From assembly GCA_001599975.1 (NCBI GenBank), contig BCIO01000001.1:496001-560000 (forward strand): a DNA stretch of 64,000 nucleotides. The letters are read 5' to 3'. The position numbers and the translations under genes are program-made. Numbering within the stretch: position 1 is the stretch's first letter; each line of letters begins with the position of its first letter. Positions 47,477-57,662 of this stretch are shown one piece after another. The DNA is from Cystobasidiopsis lactophilus. Taxonomy: Eukaryota; Basidiomycota; Agaricostilbomycetes; Agaricostilbales; Chionosphaeraceae. Under the pieces are notes generated by a model. That model did no database searches. It saw only the letters and a program-made list of their open reading frames with translations, and was not told the origin of the DNA.

Positions 47477-48906
47477 CTCGCCGTCTTCTTCTCCTTCTCC
47501 GCCTCCGGTTTCGCTCGGTTCAAGACCTTCAGGAACTCGGCCACCCGGTGTCTGAACCTCGAGTGCATGTAGGCCTGTTCATCCGAAAACACGCAAAATC
47601 AGCTTTCCGTGGCGACCAACTGATAAAGCCAAGGGCAGGCGGCGAACCTTTGAGCACTTGATGTGGTAGTGGAGGTAGTCGCGGAAGAGCATGATCTTGG
47701 AGATGGACTGCCAGCTCCGGTCCGGCGTGTTGAAGTGGCGGGGGAAGAGGACGAAGGTGATGTAGCCCACGTTCTCCGCTGTTCATCAAGACTTTGATAA
47801 GAAAACAGGCGAGGGAGTCCTTGTGGAAGACAGAGACAAACCGGTCGAGAGGTGTGGTAGGTGGCGGATTTCGAGGGGCGGCTCCCGGAGCGAGTAGATG
47901 ACTTGAGGGGCGGCTTGGATGGCCGGTAATTTTCTGGCGTCTGCGAATTCCTGTTCGTCCGGAAAATGGAGCTGAGAATGAAAGTTCGAAAGTCTAAGGG
48001 GTGGCAAGCGGTCGACGAACCTGGAGGAAGACCTTGCCGTAGATGCGGTCGGTCTCCTCTTTGAAGACGGTGGAGAAGACGACCGTCACTCGGTCCTGGC
48101 CAGGGGTGACGTAGATCGCCTCGTCCGGTCTGTTCGTTGGCAACGGATGAGAGGATGCTCCGAAGTGCATAATGGTGAAGACCGCTGGACGAACCTGTAG
48201 TGGATGGCCATGATCTGAGCCGGCGTGGTGTCACCCGGTTCGGGCGGGGTGGCTTCCAAAGCCCGCTGGAGGTCGAACGCGCGCTCAAAGGGGGCGGCCA
48301 TAGCGTTCCGCCTTAGCAGCGCGAACGTCTTGATCAGCGCCGCCCGGGCTTCTGTTCGTTTTGAAACCAAACGCACTATCAGCCACAGTGATAGAAATCT
48401 GATATAGGGAGCGGCAGGGACGAACCTGGGTCTTCCGGGAAGGTGGTCAAGTCGAGCAAGAGGGAGACGGAGAACTCTGGCTCGGTCGAGGTCAAGTACG
48501 GGCCATACTCCCTGGCCATGACTTCTTCAGCTCCACATTGGACCTGTACGCACAGCGCAACGTTAGCACAGAGCACAGGGGGGTGCTGGGAAGAGGGACG
48601 AGAGGCGCACGAGGTCGGGCCAGCAGGGGATGTCCATGGACAGGAGCAGCTCCGTCTTCTTGGTCGGCGTGTGGCAGTGGTAGCGCACGCCATCGAAGTC
48701 GACGAACGTTTGGTCGACGTTGGTGGGCCTGTGCTCATCGCTCTTGAGACACATTGACAAGGCAATGCGGGAGGAGCGACTCACTTCTTGTATTTGTCCT
48801 CGAGCAGCTCTGTTCGCATCTGAAAGGTCATCTCATGCTCACTGACATAGTGTAGACGCAACAACGAACCGCGGACGATGACATTCTCGACCTCCAACTG
48901 GATCAT
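47383..48906 (-). CDS. ARPC2: Arp2/3 complex subunit 2 (p34/ARC35)
   Basis: Core subunit of the Arp2/3 actin nucleator at cortical patches. The start is ATG 48906 ([12 protein letters not shown]). Spliced protein follows the family in order: [166 protein letters not shown] and SGRTFVRS at the stop (47383). It has ten exons and nine introns: 48869-48810, 48784-48729, 48610-48544, 48425-48352, 48194-48130, 48020-47951, 47841-47779, 47647-47575 and 47476-47408. Nearly all have complementary ends. Its start codon is only 25 bp from that of the divergent gene at 48932. Confidence 0.93.
47575..48869 (-). repeat. Set of complementary-ended introns within ARPC2
   Basis: Donor/acceptor ends: 48869-48810 GTTCG/CGAAC; 48610-48544 GTGCGC/GCGTAC; 48425-48352 GTTCGT/ACGAAC; 48194-48130 GTTCGT/ACGAAC; 48020-47951 GTTCGTC/GACGAAC; 47841-47779 GTTTGT/ATGAAC; 47647-47575 GTTCG/TGAAC. 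All are followed by AG. Pairs are Watson-Crick or G-U throughout. Copies 48425-48352 and 47647-47575 also carry the internal TATCAG and GCTGAT pair. Confidence 0.8.
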
Positions 48907-48931
48907 CCTTGCTTGTCCGCCTCCAACCAAA
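48907..48931. promoter_or_regulatory. 25-bp gap between two divergent start codons
   Basis: ARPC2 (minus) and the Ca3427-like gene (plus) have start codons separated by 25 bp. Both spliced products match their families from the first residues. Each transcript's leader must therefore begin inside the other gene, or leaders must be nearly absent. Confidence 0.65.
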
Positions 48932-50469
48932 ATGGCTCCCCTCAGAGTCGGCTACGGTGAGGCATCGCCACTTGCACTTTCAAGCTTCAAAACAATGCAG
49001 CTTAATGTGCGCGGGCTCACAGTGCCGGAGCACTTCTCCTCGCCGCTGCTCCAGCTCGCTGCTGCCCACCCTGATTTGGTCGAGCTCGTCTCCCAGCCTT
49101 CGGGCACCGGCCAGATCATCAAGTCCTTCAAGGACGGCCATATTGACGTTGCTGTGAGTCCTGACTTTCAAATCTAAGCCACCGCTTCAGGGCTCAAATA
49201 GTTGAGCGTGGCTCACAGGTGGCGCTGAGCGAGGCCTTGTTGGTCGGCATAGCCAGTGCGTCCGGCCTTCCCCCTTATTCAGACCCTCGAAGCCTGATTG
49301 TCCATGTTCGACGCACAGAGAAATCAGCAGACTATCAGCTCATAGGCAGCTACGTCAAAACGCCTCTCAACTGGGCAGTCATCACCGGTCCGTGGTGACC
49401 CTTCCCCTTCTAGCAGGAAGACTTTCAGTCTCATGCTCAAAAGCGTGCCACGATGGGACAGGCAAGGACACCAAGTACAACTCCATCTCGGATTTGAGAG
49501 GGACCAAGATTGGCATTTCCAGGCTCGGCAGGTGGGTTTCGCCGGCTGCCTTAGCTCTTGTTTGAGCTCAGCCTTTTGCGTTTTGTTCCACAGCGGGTCA
49601 CAAATCATGGCCTACGTGATGGCCTTACAACAAGGCTGGACCAAGCCGGGCAGCGACGAGCTCGAGCCGCTCCAATTCGAAGGTTCGCCCGCCATCTCCT
49701 CGCCAGCTCTGCCCACAGAAGGAGCTAAGGATTTTTTGGGGGCTAACAGTACTGGACACTTTCAAAGGCCTAAGAGATGGCGTCAACGATGGCACGGCTA
49801 GTTGCTTCATGTGAGGTTTGGTCGCTCACCACTTTCAGATCTCACCGTCTGATCCGTTCTCGGCCACGGCTCGCAGGTGGGAATGGCAAGTCCTCCCTCT
49901 ACCCTGACATATGCATCCATGAGCTTATGCATTTTTGGGTGCCTTGCAGGTTCACCACCAAGCCGTTCGCAGACTCGGGCGAGGTCCGGTTCATCGGCAA
50001 CCAGCTCACTCCCTGGCCTTCATGGATGATCGCAGCATGTGAGCAGACGCTTTGCCTATATCATCGTCTTACAATAGCGCTGATGTCGTTTTTTTTGCGT
50101 CCTCACAGCTCCCACCGCTCCCAAGCCTCAACTCTCCGAATTCCTCTCCAAGCTGGACCAGTTCGTCCAGACCTTCGACTCGGCCGACTCCCGAGCTGGG
50201 CCCAACGTCGACTTCATCGCTGAGCACTTTGGGTACGACAAGCCGGACATCGTGGCGTGGCAGAAGACGGTCGGCTACGCCCGGGTCCAGACGGTGTCGA
50301 GGGACGTGGTGTTTGAGACTCTAAAGTGCGTGCTTGCCCTACCCCATCTCAGGAGATTGGTTTCTAAAGTGAACACAGAACTCTCGAGGTCGCTGGTGTG
50401 CTCACGGCGCCGGAGGATGGCTGGGCGCTGAACACATTTGTGGACACCGAAGTCGCGCAGGTCATCTAG
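48932..50469 (+). CDS. Ca3427-type periplasmic-binding-protein-like II protein
   Basis: Fungal relative of ABC nitrate/taurine-binding proteins (PBP2 Ca3427 group); the ligand is unknown. The start is ATG 48932. Eleven exons give MAPLRVGYVPEHFSSPLLQL, GQIIKSFKDGHIDVA, VALSEALLVGIA, NWAVITG, ISDLRGTKIGISRLGSGSQI, GLRDGVNDGTASCFMWEWFT, TKPFADSGEVRFIG, SEFLSKLDQFVQTFDS, HFGYDKPDIVAWQKTVGY and a stop at 50469. Introns: 48957-49022, 49154-49218, 49256-49318, 49388-49461, 49532-49593, 49683-49749, 49811-49876, 49886-49949 (GC-AG; exact end by frame), 50039-50108 and 50326-50378. A 9-nt exon (49877-49885) supplies the WE of FMWEWF. At least seven introns have complementary ends. Confidence 0.88.
49256..49318 (+). 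repeat. Complementary-ended intron, seven perfect pairs
   Basis: Begins GTGCGTC and ends GACGCAC-AG. The junction keeps the family frame (VGIAKKSADYQL). Confidence 0.8.
50039..50108 (+). repeat. Complementary-ended intron with extended stem
   Basis: Begins GTGAGCAGACGC and ends GCGTCCTCAC-AG: five outer pairs, a two-base bulge, then five more. It also has TATCA at base 21 and GCTGAT at base 40, as in the ARPC2 array, linking both genes to one family. Confidence 0.8.
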
Positions 50470-50648
50470 CGCTTCTCGGGTGCGCTTGTACGAGTGTGTA
50501 TTACGCCAAACTTTGAGTCTCAAAACCGATACTCGCATACAAGCAAAGAAAAGGAGCCGGCCCCTTTGAAGTCTCGCATACGGCTTGAGAAAGTTGGCCT
50601 TTAAAGAGCGGGAAATAAGGAGCGGGAACAAAAGGACGAGGGCTCTGC

Positions 50649-52470
50649 TCAAGCGGGGGTGTAGAACCGGGGGCTCGCGTCGCCCTTCTCCGCGTCCAGG
50701 TCCTTCTCGCTCGCGTCCAGGTTGAAGTGGATCATTTGCGTCCGGGGTGGCAAGTCCTCCAGCTTGGTCTGGCTCGTCACCTTGGGCGCGCGCGGCTTCT
50801 CGTCCATGTCGCCTTCAACGATCCGCTCCATGAACGTCTCGACTTGGATGGCGGAGATGAAGTTGGAGTGGCCTTTGGCGGACGACTTGCGTGCGATGAA
50901 CTGGTTAAACTAAGATCAGCGCTACATCGATGGAGGCGTCACAGGGAAGGCTTTACAATTGGCCGAACGGCACGCCAGCACAGCAGGATGTTCAAAGGGG
51001 TGGACACGCAAGAGTAGGAGTAGAGTGGGATCGACCAAATGGCAGTCAGCTTCGACCGGTCCGACAAGACCGAGTCGGCGTCTACGCCAATCCACCACGA
51101 AGCGTACAGCGAAGCGCCGAGCATGATCAAGACCAGGAGACTTTCGGCGATCATCTGGTGGCGGGCTTGGTTTAAGCCTTTCGTGCACCCGGATAGAAGG
51201 CGGGGGGCTCACCAAGCGGAACGTGGACCGCAATTGGCGCATCCGAACGATTTCTTGAGTGTCTGAAACCGTGGATTCGGACGTGTACGTGTACTTTTGG
51301 AGTTGGGTGGAGAGCATGCGAAAGTAGACGGCGGCCGAGCAGAGGAAGACAAGGGCTTCAAAGACGAACTATGAGCATTGGTTGTGAGCTCCTGAAAGTG
51401 ACGAGAAAGCCCAGGGAAGCCTCACGATACTGCCAATGCCGACGAAGCCATGCCTGGTACCGCTCTCAGTTTCTGCTGGCCGCATAATGCAAAGAAACCT
51501 ACCCGATGGCATCTACCGACACCTTTCCTTTGTCAATGAAGTCGGTTACCATAGGGATCGCGGCTGCGGGGACCGAGAAGGGAGTTCCGGGCTGCCATGC
51601 CTCCTCGGCAGGTTTGATGAAATTCTTTATTTTGATGTAAGCGTCCCAAACGGCCTTGTACTTTGTTGTGTTGTAGCCAAAGAGAGGTAAAACGATGGCG
51701 GACGAAATGAAGTAGACGGAGAGAAAGAAGACGTTGATGCACCATGCTGGAATCGCCACGCCGGCGACGGACTCTTTCATGGCGTTGATGGCGCGGATTC
51801 GGCTACGTCGCTCTCGGTTTCGGCGTGATAGGTAGGCCGACACTGTCTGACCCCACGCTTCCGTCCAAGTAGCCCAGCACACTCTGTTGCTCGGGCCAAT
51901 CAGCTTTCCCGCCAGATACGCAACAAGCTCGCTATCGGACGTACGGGAGCCATAGAATGCCTTGTAGAGCTTCTTGAGGTACTGGAGAGCCGCGGTGTAC
52001 ATAGGCCTGCGTTCGCCGGGTAAACCAGATTCAAGACCTCCTTCGGGCAGGGACGAACTTGAAGCATGAAGGGCACGGTGACCAAGAAGACCGCTCCCCA
52101 GACAGTGGTGATCATCTGTGAGTCATTCAAGTCCGGCGCGTTAGGGAGTCTTTGACCGGTGAAGGAGGCTATTGCGCACCGACAGCAGAAAGGTGGTGTT
52201 TGGCGCAATGATCATGCCCGAATCAGTATGCTTCCTGCGAAAGAGCCATGCCGAGCCAATATAGAGCTTGGCCACTATGGTTGCGAGACCGAAAACGATT
52301 GATGTAGATGTCAGGCCGAGAGTGATGTAGAAAGTGTAGGTCAAAAACGCCGGGGTTTTGGCGACCAGCTGGGTGTAGAACAGGTCCAGTACAAATGAGA
52401 AAGGATTGACAGTGGGAGGTAGGGCGGCCAGCTCCGCCTCGAGGGCCGTGAGGAGATCAGCCGCGCTCAT
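50649..52470 (-). CDS. Multipass membrane protein, tandem copy A
   Basis: Unknown fungal membrane protein. The start is ATG 52470 (MSAADLLTALEAELAALPPT). Then come a segment FSFVLDLFYTQLVAKTPAFL, membrane spans (FYITLGLTSTSIVFGLATIV, WGAVFLVTVPFML), a middle exon with YLSRRNRERRSRIRAINAMK, spans in INVFFLSVYFISSAIVLPLF and near IAESLLVLIMLGASLYASWW, and a cytosolic tail (SNFISAIQVETFMERIVEGD; LPPRTQMIHFNLDASEKDLD). The stop is at 50649. About seven or more exons; some junctions between 51300 and 52150 are approximate. Seven predicted spans and the tail make it receptor-like or transporter-like, but no family is recognised. Copy B (53211-55009) aligns along its length. Confidence 0.75.
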
Positions 52471-53210
52471 ATCTTAAGAGACCGAAGTGGGTGATTCGGT
52501 TGCACAACAAGGGCGACGTGTCAAGCCGGTGAGCCTTCTTCGTGGACAGACGAACAGCGAGATGGTTGTCAAGACCAGGAAGGCAAAACGTCTTGCCCCA
52601 GCCGGCGCTTTTGGCAACGGCGCTAAAGTTCGTAAGTCATATATCGCAGATTGAGGCACATGAGCCGGACAAACAAAAGTGGTGACATGGTCGAACGTCG
52701 ACAAAGATTCGATGGCCTAGTTTTGAGGGCCTTGCACCGGAGCGCTCCTTCCGTTATGTCAGCGCCTGCAGACGACAAACGAAATCTGATGGCATGTCAA
52801 GATGAGGAGAGTTTCGCAGCGGCGCACGGTTGGCCAAGCGCCTGCTCGCAAATTGGAGCCAGCCAGCCAGAGGCAGAAATCAGGGCAAGCGCCTTCGGAC
52901 AACTGCCTGTCGTGGAGACTGGAGGTCTCCATGCCAGAGCTAATGACGATCGTCTGTATCTCGGTACATATAAGGCAGAGCCGAGGAAGAAAATGAGGCC
53001 GCGAGTTGAAACCTCGACGTTTGAGGCAAAAACTTGAGCTCGGTCGAAGCCAAGAATTGCTTGTGAGGGCAGCCGCATGGCAGGCGCAGTTTTCTGATTG
53101 GAACAACAACAACAAGGTAGCCTAGACACACACGGCCCTGCCAGCACGGAGAAGGAGCGAGGGGAGGTTCCGCCAAGCCGAAGGGAAATTAAAGAGGGTG
53201 GGCGGCGAAT
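52471..53210. other. Intergenic region between membrane genes A and B
   Basis: About 740 bp with overlapping open frames on both strands and no supportable gene. It includes the promoter of copy A. Confidence 0.4.
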
Positions 53211-55009
53211 CTAGATGGGGCTGAGCTTCTCGTTGTCGATGTCCTTGTCAACGTCGGTCAAGTTGAAGTGGATCATTTGGGCGCGAGGAGATAAGTCGTC
53301 CATGTTGTGTTGCATCACTATTGGCAGCCGCGGCTTCTCGTCCAAGTCGGAACCTTCAACAACGCGCTCCATGAAGGTCTCCACAGCAATGGCAGAGACA
53401 AAGTTGGTTTGGCCTCTCGCTGCCGACCGGCGGGCAATGAGCTGCGGAAGCGGATGTCAGCCTCCGAACTTTGAGCGAAAACGACGGAGCGCACAATGGG
53501 CCGGATGGCTCGGAAGCAAAGAAGGACATTCAGAGGCATAGAAACGCCACCGTATGAGTACTGTGTGAAGGGTTTCAGCTTCTTGTATTGAGAGGCACAA
53601 AATGTTAGACCCCGCTCACCAGCGCGATGGACCACACAGCTGTAATATTCTTCTCCTCCGATAGCACGGTCTTGACATCAAGTCCAATCCACCACGATGC
53701 GAACAAGAAGGCAGCCATGATGACCATGACGAGGATGCTCTCGAGAATCATCTGTGAACAAGCGGCGGATGAGCTCGAGCGTCCGCACCGAGGGAAGGAC
53801 GTCCTCACTAATCGGAAAGTTCCACGCAGCTGCTTGATACGAACCTGCTCTTGAGTGTCGGAGACAGGCGAGTGCGTAGATCCGTGGCCGTATTCAGAAA
53901 CTGCGAGGAAAGCTTAGAGGGGGCGCCAGAACAGCACAAAACAGCTTACTTTGGCGGTTCAGCATCCGGATGTACACAGCAGCCGAGAGAGAGAAGATGA
54001 TGCATTCAAAGAGGAACTGGGCGTGCGAAGTCAGTTCTGATTTGGAGCAACGATGATGAAGCATAGAAAAAACCTACAATAGCAGCAATACCCATGAAGC
54101 CATGGCCGATGGCGCTGACAGCTTCGTTGCCGCGCGTCATGAAGTTTTCGACCAGAGGAAGGGCAGATGGCGGAACCGAAAAGGCCGTTCCGGGAGCCCA
54201 CGCCTCAGCGGCCGGTCGCACAAAGTTGACAATGTCCTGGTAGGCGTTCCAAGCCTGTCGGAACTTGAGACTACCATAGCCGAAAAGAGGGAGGACGATG
54301 GCAGCGGAAACGAAGTAAAAGGAGAGGAAGAAGACGTTGAGGTAGTTGGCCGGGATCGAAGTGGCGGAGACCTTTTCGTTGATGGCATTGAAAGCGCTGA
54401 CTCGACTTTTGCGCTCGCGGTTCTTGCGGGAGAGGTAGGCGGAGATGCATTGGCCGTACGCTTCGGTCCAGCCAGCCCAGCACACTCTGTTTCTCGGGCG
54501 TATCAGCCTTCCTGCTACACCCCCAAAAAGCTCGCTATTGGACCTACGGCAGCCAGAGAATGCCTTGGATCGATTGGTACTCCACAGGCGATCCTCGATC
54601 CTTGTAGGCCTGCAGCATGAACTTGACAACGACGAGCTGTCGAACGCTTAGACCTGGTCCGGCCGCGACCAGAACGAGATTGGCTCACGAAGATCACGCC
54701 CCAGAACGAGTTGACGATGGAAAGAAGGAAGGTGGTGTTGGGAGCAAAGAGAACGCCGGAGTCGGTGTGCTTCTTGCGGAACGTCCAGGCTGACCCGATC
54801 CAGAACTTTGAAATTATCGTGGCGATACCAAACACGATGGATGTTGCCGTGAGACCGAGTACAATGTAGAATGTCGTCGTAAGGTATTGCGGCGTGTGTG
54901 GAACGAGCTGACTGTAGAACAGGTCGAGGACGAATGTGTAAGGATTGACGGTGCTAGGCAGCGCAGCGAGCTCAGCCTCGAGCTGTTGCATAAGTACGGC
55001 AGCGCTCAT
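53211..55009 (-). CDS. Multipass membrane protein, tandem copy B
   Basis: Paralogue of copy A. The start is ATG 55009 (MSAAVLMQQLEAELAALPST), followed by VNPYTFVLDLFYSQLVPHTP, FYIVLGLTATSIVFGIATII, IGSAWTFRKKHTDSGVLFAP (IGSAWLFRRKHTDSG in A), CWAGWTEAYGQCISAYLSRK, LNVFFLSFYFVSAAIVLPLF and the tail SAIAVETFMERVVEGSDLDE with LSPRAQMIHFNLTDVDKDID. The stop is at 53211. Matching segments occur in the same order as in A, with multiple introns of about 50-70 nt. Function is unknown; location is inferred to be a cellular membrane with both charged ends exposed. Confidence 0.75.
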
Positions 55010-56012
55010 GGTCTTGGTGAAGTCGCCTGGGGAGTTGGTGCTGCCCAAAGTTGGTGGTGGCGACCAAAAGAGAAAGCGACCGATTGTGCTCTCGGTAGCC
55101 TCGGTGCAGCATGCGAGGTTTGCTTTAGCATGCGAGTTGAATGCAGAACGAAAACAGAAGCAGCAAGACGCGAGGACGGCGAATACGCGAGCTTTCCGGA
55201 AGTAAACAAAAACAAGAAACCGAGGGCGAACAAGGAGGAAGCCAGAAAGCGGTCCCCCCTCGTGTTGTAGTTAATCATTTTGGATAAGGATGAGCATAAT
55301 TGGCCCGCGCACGGCGATTGTTAGCGCATACAGACTGAAAGCCAGTTCAAGTAATTAGGCGGCGATGAACTCCTGTGGAAAGGAGGAGAGGCGCTAGGCG
55401 AGTTATTTCGTAAATCGGACTGATACGGCCCGCGCCAAACCGACTCGTTCAGAAGGCCTAGCACGGCAGCCAGCAGCAGGTACCGAAACAACTCGGACCG
55501 GTAAGCACAGGCCGCACTGATCTTGCGCGGGTCAGCAGACCTGCTTGCCTGCTTCTGTGGGACACGTCGTTTCGAGGTCAACGTGCGGCACACCAGATCT
55601 TCTCGATGAGCCAGATATCAGGAAGGAATTGTTGAGGCGTGAGATGGCATCGAAACAAGGGCAATGGCGCGCAGACTGTGCAAACTTAGAAAACGGCCCG
55701 CCCAGTTCGATACGAGTCTGCAGAGCAATGGTTGGCAGGTTGGGATCACGATACTGCCTCTCGTAATGGCCCTGAGCGCAAATCGGAGCAGGAAACCGGC
55801 GCTGAAGTCGTGGACCAGTGCCAAGTCGGTGCTGGCGACTTGAAGGTGAGCCGGCCACACCACGAGGTGGCAAATCAGAGGTCTGCTAAATTTCAGACGA
55901 CTTGCGTCTGAGTACAACGGTTATGACCAGCATAAGTTAAATGGATGGATCCAGTCTGTCCTCGCAAAGATCCAAAGTCGAGATCCAGCTCTTGAGGCCC
56001 ACGCAGCTTGAT
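55010..56012. other. Intergenic region, about 1 kb
   Basis: Nothing supportable. Short frames on both strands lack domains and splice structure. It should contain the promoter of membrane gene B and the 3' end of the small secreted gene. Confidence 0.4.
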
Positions 56013-57104
56013 TTAGCCTCCGTGGTTGAACGTGTATTCCTCCTTCACGTTGCCGGTGAACTCCCACTCCAGATCCATGATCACATCGTTCTTGTCGCCG
56101 GTGAACGAGCCGTACAATTCGGTGAACTGGTTGACCTGTGATTGAGCGCACGTCTCTCGCCAAAAGCTTGTCGAAAGCATACCGCAGCTATCGTAAGGTC
56201 AAGGGAACCTGGAGTCCCAAATGAGGACATGCAAATGTTTGGGCCTAAGGCGACTCACCAGGCTCGCGGACCCATGCCATGTCGAAGGCTGCGAGGCGGC
56301 TTGACCACCAGTGACCTCTTCGCGGAGCGGACACTACTTACCATCCACAAGATAGATGAGGGCAGATTTGCCGTTAGCTGGGTTTGTTGCCCTCGCCTCG
56401 CGCCCGCAGTAGCACGAACCGGCCTTGTTGGTGTCGCCGCCAAAGTTGTCCAGCATGACGGCAATCTGCGCGCCTGCCCATAAGCGATATTCCTGCCAGT
56501 CGTCCGGACTCACAGGAGGTGCGAATCCCATCCAGTCATCTTGATAATTGAGCTGGCACCAAGACCGACCATTGGTGCTGTCCTGCCCGTTGTTCGTCCG
56601 AAACCAAGAACCTGCGTTCGCCGCTCGCAATGAGTGGCGCCACAACGGATGAGCTAGACGGAAATGCGTACCAATCGCTGGGCCATTTTTTCCCGGGAAC
56701 CCCGTTATCGGACACAGGCCATTGTCACTTGAAGATGAGGAGGACTGCTTTGTTGAAGTCGCTTTGGGAGCAGCCGCGGGCTTTTGCTGAACGGCCGCGG
56801 GTTTAGTAGTTTTGACGAGTTTGGTGGTAGTGTGCGTGGCTTTGACAGCTTTAGGAGCCTTGGTGGTCACGGCTGGGTGTTCCTTGGGCGAATTGGAAGA
56901 GGAGGCGTGCTTTTTGGCTGCGCATTTTCCGGAAGCTCGCTTTTGCTGGACGTAGCGCTTCGCCACGGCTTGATGGAGCTCTTTAAAACTTCCTGCTTCG
57001 TTCCGGCGCGCGACTTCGTGGTGGGCTTTGGGGAAACTGGCGTGATTGGCCAATGTGGCTGATAGAAAGAAGATGATGAGGGCGATGCTCGCCGCTGGCT
57101 GCAT
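56013..57104 (-). CDS. Small secreted protein, tandem copy 1
   Basis: Signal peptide MQPAASIALIIFFLSATLAN from ATG 57104, then a basic and Ser/Thr/Lys-rich spacer with Lys-Arg sites (AVAKRYVQQKRASGK). The C-terminal domain reads SWFRTNNGQDSTNGRSWCQL, YQDDWMGFAPP, IAVMLDNFGGD, YCGREARATNPANGKSALIY, LVDG and, in the last exon, VNQFTELYGSFTGDKNDVIM with DLEWEFTGNVKEEYTFNHGG. The stop is TAA at 56013. Conserved Cys and the GREA...NGKSA block suggest a compact extracellular fold, possibly a double-psi barrel like expansin/barwin relatives; that is tentative. Copy 2 lies directly upstream. Confidence 0.7.
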
Positions 57105-57662
57105 GGTGTGTGCTGTGTTCAGTGTAATGAAGGGAAAAGGCTGCCTGAGCCCGAGAGGGAAGGAACGTCTGGTGTGTAAGCCGAGCGAGTCGAGGAGGCA
57201 GCACAAGAAGCAGAGCGAAGCAATGCCGCCCCTGAGCACGGGCCGTGAACCAGCTGCGGCTTGTGGCTGTTGACCACCTATTATCTGCTCTAGCAGCGAG
57301 AAGCTCAAATTCAGGAGCGCCCACAGGGCCAAGATCGCAGAGTTGCAGCGAAGAGGCATTCAACTGCGCTGAGGCCGGAGCGATTGAGAGTGGCCTGGGT
57401 CCTATGAGGGCCTCCCAGTGCAGCGTAGACATTTGTAGCATCTTTCGAGAGTAAGGGGCAGACCGGTATGGGGCACAAAAGGACAAGAGGGCAGCTTGCT
57501 CTTGAATTCTTGGCTGGCCACGCGGGTGGCAAATGTTGGGTGTTACGATACGTGATATTTGTGCTTATAGCACCTTGAGTGATTGGTAGCATTGAACCAA
57601 GGGCCTCAACCCGCCCTTGACGCTCACAGCGGACACGCGGCTCTTGCGCCGGACCAGGAAGG
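57105..57662. other. Intergenic region between tandem secreted-protein genes
   Basis: About 560 bp. No gene is supported. It holds the promoter of copy 1. Confidence 0.4.
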
